A DNA stretch of 64,000 bases from CBDCWT01 sp965223305 (lineage in GTDB: Bacteria; Planctomycetota; Planctomycetia; Pirellulales; Pirellulaceae): the NCBI GenBank assembly GCA_965223305.1, contig CBDCWT010000030.1, positions 113,955 through 177,954 on the forward strand. The letters run 5' to 3'. The notes below the pieces were generated by a model. It did not search any database and was not told where the DNA came from. It saw only the letters and a list, made by a program, of their open reading frames with translations. How positions within the stretch are numbered: the stretch's first letter is position 1; each line of letters begins with the position of its first letter. Both the position numbers and the translations under genes were made by a program. Shown piece after piece: positions 8,568 to 19,300 of the stretch.

Positions 8568-10376
8568 TCAACAGGATGGCCCGGGGACCGCGATACAAGA
8601 TCAGCCGCTGGGCGTTAGCCCACGGTTACCATCCGTAAGCCGATGTGTCTCGGCTCGGCAGGAGCCTCGCCCTCCCGAATGTCTTACACGACTGTTGCGG
8701 TGGGTGTAATGGGGTGACCTGCCGCTGGTTGCCGTCCCTTCGATCATGTTCATCATGTTGATCCTGTCTTCTGTTTTTTCGACAGGATTCACAAGAGCAA
8801 CAGGATGGCCCGGGGACCGCGCTACAAGATCAGCCGCTGGGCGTTAGCCCACGGTTACCACCCGTAAGCCGATGTGTCTCGGCTCGGCAGGAGCCTCGCC
8901 CTCCCGAGCGTCTTACACGACTCTTGCAGCGGGTGTGATGGGGGTGACCTGCCGCTGGTTGCCGTCCCTTCGATCGTGTTCATCATGTTGATCCTGTCTT
9001 CTGTTTTTTCGACAGGATTCACAAGAGCAACAGAATGGCCCGGGACCCGTGCCACAAAATCAGCCGCTGGGCGTTAGCCCACGGTTTGCCACCGTAAGCC
9101 GATGTGTCTCGGCTCGGCAGGAGCCTCGCCCTCCCGAGCGTCTTACACGACTGTTGCAGCGGGTGTAATGGAGTGACCTGCCGCTGGTTGCCGTTCCTTC
9201 GATCATGTTCATCATGTTGATCCTGTCTTCTGTTTGTTCGACAGGATTTACAAGAGCAACATGATGGCCCGGGACCCGCGCCGCAAAATCAGCCGCTGGG
9301 CGTTAGCCCACGGTTTGCCACCGTAAGCCGATGTGTCTCGGCTCGGCAGGAGCCTCGCCCTCCCGAGCGTCTTACATGTACTGTCGCAGCGGGTGTAATG
9401 GAGTAACCTGCCGCTGGTTGCCGTTCCTTCGATCATGTTCATCATGTTGATCCTGTCTTCTATTTTTTGACAGGATTTACAGGAGCAACAGGATGGCCCG
9501 GGACCGCCACGAGATCAGCCGCTGGGCGTTAGCCCACGGTTACCACCCGTAAGTCGATGTGTCTCGGCTCGGCAGGAGCCTCGCCCTACCGAACGTCTTA
9601 CACGACTGTTGCAGCGGGTGTGATGGAGTGACCTGGAGCTGGTTGCCGTCCCTTCGATCATGTCCATCACGTTGATCCTGTCTTCTATTTTTGACAGGAT
9701 TCACAAGAGCAACAGGATGGCCCGGGGACCGCGCCACAAGATCAGCCGCTGGGCGTTAGCCAACGGTTACCATCCGTAAGCCGATGTGTCTCGGCTCGGC
9801 AGGAGCCTCGCCCTCCCGAGCGTCTTACACGACTGTTGCAGCGGGTGTAATGGGGTGACCTGCCGCTGGTTGCCGTTCCTTCGATCATGTTCATCATGTT
9901 GATCCTGTCTTCTGTTTTTTCGACAGGATTCACAAGAGCAACAGAATGGCCCGGGGACCGCGCCACAAGATCAGCCGCTGGGCGTTAGCCAACGGTTACC
10001 ACCCGTAAGCCGATGTGTCTCGGCTCGGCAGGAGCCTCGCCCTCCCGAGCGTCTTACACGACTGTTGCGGTGGGTGTAATGGGGTGACCTGCCGCTGGTT
10101 GCCGTCCCTTCGATCATGTTCATCATGTTGATCCTGTCTTCTATTTTTTGACAGGATTCACAAGAGCAACAGGATGGCCCGGGACCGCGCTACAAGATCA
10201 GCCGCTGGGCGTTAGCCCACGGTTACCACCCGTAAGCCGATGTGTCTCGGCTCGGCAGGAGCCTCGCCCTCCCGAGCGTCTTACACGACTGTTGCAGCGG
10301 GGGTGATGGACATTCCGCCGTTGGTCGCCATCCCCTCGACCTTGTTCATCATGTTGTTCCTGTCTTGACAAGATTG
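8568..10376. repeat. Tandem array of eight ~228-bp repeat units
   Basis: The marker CAGCCGCTGGGCGTTAGC recurs at 8602, 8831, 9061, 9290, 9516, 9743, 9972 and 10199, giving periods of 226-230 bp. Each unit carries a GGCTCGGCAGGAGCCTCGCC core, a TGTTCATCATGTTGATCCTG tract and GATCCTGTC/GACAGGATT arms that can pair. Units at 9061 and 9290 share a TTTGCC variant, and units at 9743 and 9972 share CCAACGG where the others have CCCACGG. Neighbouring units are therefore most alike, as expected from tandem duplication. The last unit is degenerate. The array fills the gap between two convergent genes and ends within about 10 bp of the second gene's stop. Short reading frames inside it change between units and are not genes. 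Confidence 0.93.
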
Positions 10377-10384
10377 CAGCCGGG

Positions 10385-13300
10385 CTACGCCAAGCGGCGG
10401 AATAGCATGTCGCGCTCGTCGCTGTCAGAGAGCTGCTCCGCCAGCTCGTCGAAGAGCTCCTCGTCGAGTTCAGGTAGTCGGCGGTTGGAGCCGGCGGTCG
10501 CATCGCTGACGCCAGCCGGGACAGGTGGTCTATTCGCCGCGAAAGCCGCATCGATCAACTCTATCTGGTTGCCGCTCTTGCTCGAGTCGTCCAGAGTCGA
10601 GTCGTCCTCTTCATCCAGCAACGGCGAGGGAGCGCCGCTGCTGCCGGACTCCTCACCCTCCGGTTCAGCCTGGCCGTTCTCGTCATTCAGGTGATTGACG
10701 ATGGCCAAGGCGTCGGCGGCGCTAATGAAATTGTCTCCATTGACGTCGCGGAACGGAGGTGGATCGGGCGTCGGCACGGGCACCGCACTCGGCCCCCGGT
10801 CGTTCAGGTAGTTGATAATCAGCAGCACGTCCCCCGGAGAGATCGTGCCGTCGCCATTCACATCCAACGGATTGCTTGGATTCCGCCAAGGTCGCGTGTT
10901 GCTCACATCGATCGTCACGGTGGCCGTCGAACTTGCCCCCAGCGCGTCGATGGCACGATAGATGAAGACATCGCGACCGAAGAATCCAGGTGCCGGTGTG
11001 TAACTGAAGGAACCGTCACTGTTCAAGGTCGCCGTACCGGCACTGGGCCCGCTAAGACGTTCGGCTGTGAGCGAATCACCGTCCGGATCCGTGTCATTGC
11101 TCAACACGCCGTTCGCCGCTGAGACTTCCAGCACCTCGTCCTGTTCAACCTGATATACGTCATCTTCTGGAATCGGTGGATCGTTGCTGTTGAGCACGTC
11201 GATGGTCACCGTGGCAATCGACGCACTCACGCCGTCGCTGACCAGATAGGTGAACGTATCTGTACCGAAAAAGTTCGCGTTCGGCTCGTAGCTAAAGGCA
11301 CCATCCGTCGACAGCGATACCGTTCCATTGGTCGGCTGCTGCTCGATTGTGGCGGTGATTGGATCGCCTTCGGGATCGGAATCGTTAACCAACACGCCGT
11401 CGACCGTGGCTACTTCCAAGATGCGGTCTTCCGTGGTGGTGTAACGATCGTCGACGGCCGTCGGGGCGTCGTTGCGGCCACTGACGTTTACCGTAACCAC
11501 TCCAATCGCCTCTTCGGCGCCATCGGTGGCACGATAGGAGAATGTATCGGCGCGGCTTGTTCCGGGCGGCAAGCCCTGTAGTAGATCGCTCGGCGATGCG
11601 TCGTATTCAAACGACCCATCCGCGTTGATCGTAACAGCAGCTCCCAGCGAGCTCGTAACCTCCGCGGCTACGGCGATCAGTGCATCGCCCTCTGGATCAG
11701 CGTCGTTGACGAGCAGCCCTTGGTCGGCCTGCACCGCGAGCAACGTGTCCTCCTCCGTTGCATACTGGTCGTCTAAGGCGACTGGACCATCGTTGACGCC
11801 CGTGATCGTGATCGTAACTGTCGCCGACCCCAGCAACCCTGCCGCTTCCTGAACTGAATAGGTGAAGGTATCAGTGGCTGTCTGTCCTGGCGTGAGAGAC
11901 TCAAAAGCGCCGTTGGGAAGGTAGGTGATGCTCGTCCCCAACACACTCTGCCGTAACTGAACCAGGCCCAACGTCGCATCCTGGTTGATGCTCACCACCT
12001 CCAGAATGCTCCCCGGGGTGTCGTCCAGGTCGTTGGCCAGCAACAAACTTCCAGAGAAAGTGAAGGCCGTGTCCTCGTTCGTCGTCAATCCGCCTGGGTC
12101 GTTGTTGTCGTCATCCTGCGGCTGGGGCGGATCGTTGATCGGGATCACGGTCAGCCTGGCCACCGTCGTCTGCGTCGAGAAGGCGGTGGTCCCGCCATTC
12201 GCCGAGACATCAACACCCTGCTCGCCGTTGGAACCGCTTGTTTGGTCCCACGCGCGGAACGTCAGGTCGCCCGAGGGCCCGCTGAAGTCTTGATTGGGGA
12301 CGAAACGCACGAGGGCAGCCGTATCCAGCAGCGTCGCACTCGTGTCGCTCACCACACCAAGCGGCATCCAGTCGTCACCAATGTTGTACTCCCATTGCCC
12401 GTTTGACGTGTCCGCGGCGATGATCGCGATCCCTTCGACCGCCCCGATGTCCACGTCGGTGATGGCGTCGCCGGGAATGCTGCGAATGAGCTCCTCGACG
12501 GTGTCACCACGCGAATTGCGGTCGTCTTCGTTGAGGTTGCTTAACGAAGCCGGGGTCGAGCTGGTGAGCACCGGAGCGTCGTTCACATCGGTGACGATGC
12601 TGATCCTCACCGTGGCTTCATTCGAAGTGTCGCCGTCCAGATCCTCGACGGTGTACTTAAAGGTGTCGACCCCCGTAAAGCCCTCCGCCGGAGAATAGGC
12701 CACTGTTCCATCGTCGTTGACCTCGACCGTGCCGTTGCTGGGTTGTTCCGTGATCACCAACGTACTGGCAACGATCGGGCTGTCCGGCGCCACGTCGTTC
12801 GCCAGCACAGCAATGGTCACCGGCAGGTCTTCAATGGTGATCTCTTGGTCGTCGGCGACTGCGGGAGGTCTGTTAACGCCTGCCGTGAAAATGGTGAACG
12901 CAGTGACACCGCCGGGCCGGTTTGGACGAATGACGGTGTCCGCCAGGTCACGGATTCCTGTGGCCTGAGAGTTATCGAGCGTCACGTCGTATCGCTCACG
13001 GAAACTCCCATTGTTCGGGAACTCCGTGAGGCGAATTGTGCTGTTCGTCGTGTCAAATCCGAACTGGTAATCGATACCCGCCAATAGCAATTCGCCGTCC
13101 ATCTCCAGGGTGATTCGATCGCTGGTCACCGAGGTCAGGTCAAGTCCCAAACCGACATCCGACACGAGGATCAAGATCTCGGTCAAGATCGGGGCGTCGA
13201 CACGAACGATGGTTGCCGCCGGCTCCAGGTCAACGGCTCCTTGGTCAAGCGGCGAAATGACAACACCGCTGGGACCAACGAAGTCAGCCCGCTCGATGGC

Positions 13301-16300
13301 TCCCCGGTCCTTAAAGATGTTCGAACCAAGCCCCGGCGGCGGCTCCTGTGACGGATCGTCGACACGCAGTTGTCCGAAGAAGTCACGCTCGGGAACCACA
13401 ATTGGCGACGGGGGAATCCCAATCGGATCACCCACCGCGACGGCCTCGGGGCGATCGACTAACGAGTTCATCGAACTGTCGATGGCCTGACTGCCAGGCG
13501 CCAAGTAGAAATTGCCGGACGCGGGATCGATGAACAGTGGGTCTTCTTCGGATTGGACGATCGAGTTCTCACCCAAAGTCCCGTCGTCGGCGTTACCGCT
13601 GAAGAGATTGGCACCAACCACTGTGGACAACGAAGTGCCGTCAACGGAGATACCCGTGCTGGCGTTGGCGACAATGTTATTGAGGATTGTAGGACTGGCA
13701 TTTCGCGAAACTTCAATCCCCACTGCGCCTTCGTAGACGGTGTTGTTCAGAATGCGGCCGAAGGGAACCGCAGCCATGGAGACATTTCCGAGGTTCTCAT
13801 CCCCGCGGAAACGAATGCCACCCGCCGCGGCATTGACGATCAAGTTGTTCTCGATCGTAATACCAGGCACCAACCGGGAGTTGTTGATCGTGGGCAGGTT
13901 TCGCACCGATGCTGGAGAGGGGCGATTCCCTATCGCATCGCGAGCCCCCGCATCAAAGACGATCCCAAAACCCGCCACGTCCTGGACCCGATTCGACTCG
14001 ATCTGAACGTGCCCTTGCTCGCGCCTGACATTCCGATCTCCTTGCCGGCCCGTTTCGGGAATCAGCCGGTCGTTCGTGTCCAGCGGCGAGATCGTGATAA
14101 TGTCGGCCGTGGTACCAGTCAGCGTGACAGCCGTCGGTGTTCCGCGGCGGATCTCTAACTGGTAGTCGCCTGCCAGCACTTCGCTGGCGCTGCCCGGTTC
14201 AGGATTGACCGGAAGCGCGAACGTCGAAGTCGTCGAAGGCGCGTTCGTCACCATTTCGCCGCGTTCCGTGAGCCCGATGATCAAGTCGTCGACGTAAAAA
14301 CCTTCGAAGTCGTTTGCCAGGAAACGCTCTTCCTCGAAAAACGACCCGTTAGCATCGCCCTCGATTCCCTGATTCATCGATCCGGCCGTCGAGAAGTCGA
14401 AGCGGATGAGCAGGTTGTCCGCTCCAGCAAACTCGGATATGTCGATCCGCGCTTGCCGCCAACCACCGGTGTTGTCGTATAGCTCCTGGACGCGCTGTTG
14501 AGAGTTCTCGGAAACGGTCGATTGCGCCGAAATGAAACGCGGCAACTCTGCGTTCGGATCGCCCGACAAGACAGAGTTGTTGGTGGCCAACATCAGCCAA
14601 TTATCACCGTCGTCCGTCGAGGCGAAAACGCGTGCGCTGTCCCGCATACAACATCCGGCACCCGTTCCCACAAAATTCGCATCCTCGGTTTGCAAGAAGT
14701 AGTTGAAGTAAAGGGTCGGCTTGTCGGCCGCTGAATAGGCCGACAGGTCGACCGGGTTTGTAGTCAGCGATCCCTGCGCACCGCCCGGCAAGTTGTAGTT
14801 ATTGCCGCCACCCCCGGTTATCGCCGCGTTTGATGTCAAGTCGCGATGCTGTTGGGGAGTCAGTCCGTACTGCGCGTTGCCGTCGTAACGGATGTACTCA
14901 TTCAGCTGGTCGACTTCTTGCCAGGGCTCAAGCCCAAAGTAGAACGAAGCGCCGCCTTCCGCCTCGGTGGTTTGATAGCCTAGAACGTTCAATCGATGCT
15001 GGTTCGGGTTAGGACGACTCTGGTCGAAACTGGCGTTGATCCCGTGGCCCGGGTCATCACGGCGACGCATGGTGGGATGCCAGAGGTTGAAGTCGACGGC
15101 CGAGAAAGTGACACCCGTTACGCCACCAAGTCCTGTGTCAACAAATGTCTCACCTCCTGCAAACACCGGCTGAGGATTCCCCATTCGATCGAGTGCAAAC
15201 AGCCGGCCGCTGTTCGTGATAGCGAACAACATGTCCGCGAAAGCGCCATCCTGCAGGTTCTCCGGACCTGCCGTCAATCCGGCAAATCCATCTTCGGCGC
15301 CGGGAATGTCTTTAGCTTGAAATGGTGCGCCGGTCTCCGGATGGAATGGGACCCCGGTAAACTGCAAGATCCGATAGAACTTCCCGTTGTCGCTGACGCC
15401 ATACATCGTCCCGCCAATAAAGGCCAACCCCGTGGTGAGCCCGCCGATGCCGGCGATGGGCCCCTTGGGGCCGAAAGGCCGTGGTGGGTTCACAACCATC
15501 TGTGCCGAACCATTTGTTGGGTCAGCTTGATAGAGCACCGACTCATTGGTGATCGGATCGCGCACCGAGTAGAACAGCTGGTACCGAACTTCGTTGTTTA
15601 CGGGATCAAAACCGACCCGTCGCCACGCTAGGGCGTCGGTCCAGTCGCTGCTGATTCCCATCGGCGGTGGACCTGGCGTGAACTCGGGAATCGCGTCGTT
15701 CATGCGGTTGCCTTGAGCGGCCGTGGCAGGATCGACTTGCGAAATCGCGCCTACGGTCCCCATCATGCCGGGCACGCTCTCGACCGCCCACAGCTCCCCA
15801 TCGCTGCGCATCGCGATGTCCAACACACCGGGAGGGGCTTGTCCTTGCTGCGTCATCGCGCCCTGGGCCAGCCGTCCCACGTTCGTCGTTATCTGGCCCG
15901 ATGACGGATTAACCGTATAGAGCCGATCCTGCTGCGAGACATAGAGCACCATGTCGCCTAGTCTCAATGGACCGATGTTCGCGCTGAGTGCAATCGACGA
16001 AGAGATGTCAAAGAGCTGCGTTTGGGGTGCGACGTCCACCGTGCCCAGTCCTTCGACACCAGACGTGTATCCCTGAAACCCGATGTGATCCTCCGCAATG
16101 CGGTGGATGCCGGTCACCGGTTCGAGGCGAACGAGCGAATTACCCGTGGGGTCGAACGTGGCGTTTAGGGCCAGCGGCAACTGGGCATTCGACATCACAG
16201 CCACCAAGTAGCTGCGAGTGCTGCCGGCGGGAACCACTCCAGCGGGCAACTGCACGCTTCCCAAATAGGCGTCTAGCCTGCCGAAGCTCCCACGCTCTAA

Positions 16301-19300
16301 GTCGTCGACATCCGCGCCCTGTCCCAAACCCGGCTGATCGTCATCGACGTTGGAATCTCGGCTGACCAGCACCAGCTCGCCGGTCGCTTCGTCAAACACC
16401 GCGATGGTCGTATCGGGCCGCGAGAGACCGTCGGCGTAGTCGATGTCAAAAATGGTCGGGAAAGTCTTGTCGCCGCTGTTAAAGCCACCGATCGCCTGGA
16501 TCAAATCAAAATCGACCGAAAATCGATAGTAATCCACGTTGTCCCGGTCCGAGAGATTGCCGCCGACGCTCAGCGATCCCCGGTCGCTGGTGAGCAGGTT
16601 CCCCAAATCCGTGGTGCCTGAGGCCACCTCGTAGGCATCTCCGGTAAGAAACGAATGGCTGGGCAGTCCCAACACCTCGATGCCATCGGTGGCGAAGTGA
16701 ATATCGGCGAAACGAATGGTCGAACCGGGAATTTCGTCGACCTGTCTCAGCCGGATTTGCAGTTCGTACTCGCCGCGGCTAAGGCCTCCCGTTACGTTTT
16801 CGAGATCGGTTGCCGCCGGTTCGCTGCGGACTCGCACAAAGTAGTTGTTCGTCGAACCTGCAACACCTGGCAGCGTCACACGCATCCCCGGATCTCGGGG
16901 ATTCACCGTGTAGAAGTCACCGCCCCGCCAATCCTCTTTGATGAGGTGTTCGGCGATCCCACTGAGCACGTCGTTCGAGCGTGAGCGAGCGACGACCCGC
17001 CCCGAGGCATCCACCAACTCGACCATCGCGTCCAGACCGGCGCCTGTCCGGTCAATATCGATCCAAACCTCCGCACCAGCTGTGCCGGTGAAGCTGTACA
17101 CATCAACATCGGAAGGTGAATCCAGACTGATGAAACCGTTCACCTTGAAGCCCAAGCTGCGATTGTCGTCGCCACTCTTCTCATCCGGCGCCAGCACACC
17201 CAGCACTCGCGATTGGGCTGGTGTGCCGTTGATATCCTGCCGTCCCGCAAAGGAGGCCTCAGACTCCCTGATGAAGCGGACGTTCCGATCGTTGGCGTAA
17301 CGCTCCAAGCGGATGCTGCGCCAATCGCCGGCTAAGGGTGCTTCGACGGTTCCATTGTTGTTCGTATCTCCTTGTGGCTGTCCGCTGGTATCGAGACCGG
17401 CCGTAAAGCTGTCGTCTTCCAAGGAGGTAAACACAACCGGGTGGCTGCCCGTTCCCACGATTTGAATCGTACCCCCGATTCGATCCTCAATGTCCAGCGG
17501 GTTGCCTCCAGCGGTAAACCCGGCGTCGTCTCCGTCGAGCTTCACCACCAGACTTGCACTGCTACTGCTTTGCAACACTAGTCCGCTGTAGGTGTGGTGA
17601 TCGGGAACGACGATCTCGTCATCGACGACGTGGACAATGTCCGTGTCATCCCAGACACTCTTGGTTGTCAGTGTACCGCCGCGAACAACGACACCGTTGA
17701 TACCGTTGCCTTCGAGCCTATTGAGTCGTAGTAAGGGACCGTGGTTGTCGTCGTAGTTGGGGTAGCGCTCGGCCAAACCAGTTGAACGACCGGCGTCAGC
17801 GTGCAGCTGAAACTGCAGAGCACTGGGGTTGATATTCGCGACGTCACCCGTGTTGTTACGGAAAACGTTATCGACAATCGTCGGCTGGGCACCGCGCACG
17901 AAGATCGTCGCCCGCTCGCTGGTACCACGGCCGTTGCGATCGGTGCGGCCCCCGGTAGACGAGTTATCGCGCAGCTCGCTGCGCGATAAGCGAACTTCCG
18001 CCTGATGGACTTCGATCGCGTCAAAACCGTCGAAACCGCCCTCGATCGGCGTGAGACCGCCACCGTAGGCAAGCACTACATGGTCCAAGCTTCCCTTCGA
18101 CTGAGGGTTGAAGAATAGGCCGCCCCACTGGCCGGGCATGGGCGGGTTGGTATCCCCGTCGTTGCTTGTGTCAAAGCTGCCGCTGCCGCCAAAGCTGTCG
18201 TCCTTCTGTGAAGTAAAGACGATCTTCCGATCAGCGGTTCCCTCCGCGATCAGCTGTGCTCCGATCTCGGCCTCAATGCGGGCGCCTTCGCTCTTGATCA
18301 CAACACCGGGATCGATCCGCAGCCGGCCGGCCGGGCGGGCGATGAACTCTCCAGAGCCGCCCAACATCGGACCGCCGGGATCGCCGGCGATCTGCAGATT
18401 CTCGGTCAACACGTGGGGGATGTCGGTGTCGTTCCAACGCGCGTTCCCGACGAGCCGATCGAGCGGTTGGCCAAACTCGGTGTTGATGCGAACGAATAGT
18501 CCGTTGATGCTGTTGTCGATGATTGTGTTGTCGTGAATGTCGGGCCCGATCCGACCCCCGGCATCATCGAAGCTGCGGGGACCGGCTGAGATGGCCGCAT
18601 CAGCACTCCTGGTGATCGTGTTGTAGGACAGCGTCGGCCGCGAGGCGATCAGGTGAATCGGCGTAAAACTAACGTCGTCACCGTCAACAAAAACCTGCCC
18701 ACCGCCATGGCTGATGTCGGCGTGATTGACGTAGTTCAAATAGACGCCGATCTCCTCGAGATCCGAGTCGCCTCGGAAAACGATACCTCCCCAGCCACCC
18801 GATTCAGGACCTTCGCTGGGGCCGTCCGAGTCACCTCCAATGGAATCGTCGCGGAAGTGACGGAAGTAGACTGGCAGCTCGGGAACGCCCAGCACCTGAA
18901 TCGCGCTGTGGCTACGACTGATTCCCAACGAAGACGTCCCTGCATCCAAGTTCGCGCGCTGCAGTTTGAATTGGGCCCCCGCATCGATCATGAAGGTCAC
19001 ACCCTGCGGCACCAACAATTGCTGGCCGTCCACCAGCGGCGCGTCCAGCTCATCTAAGCCAACCAAGTAGGGCATGTTATCGTCAGCGGTCGTCACATCC
19101 GCGTCTGCTCCCCCATTACCGACCACACGAACCACGTTCGGCACGTAGAGGAGCGCCGGCACACCGGAAAGGTCCGTCTGATCGGCGCCCGTCAGCGATA
19201 GGGTGCTTCCGGTAGCCGCCGCGGCAACGTCGAAGGCCGCCACGCCATTGATGGCCGTCTCCAGACTGGCCGCTAGAGCGTCGGCCGTGTCGGCCGCAGT

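Noticed and set aside
8568..10376. CRISPR array or coding region in the tandem repeats
   Set aside because: Units are about 228 bp and contiguous with no unique spacers, and no cas genes are near. Frames within the units are not kept between copies.
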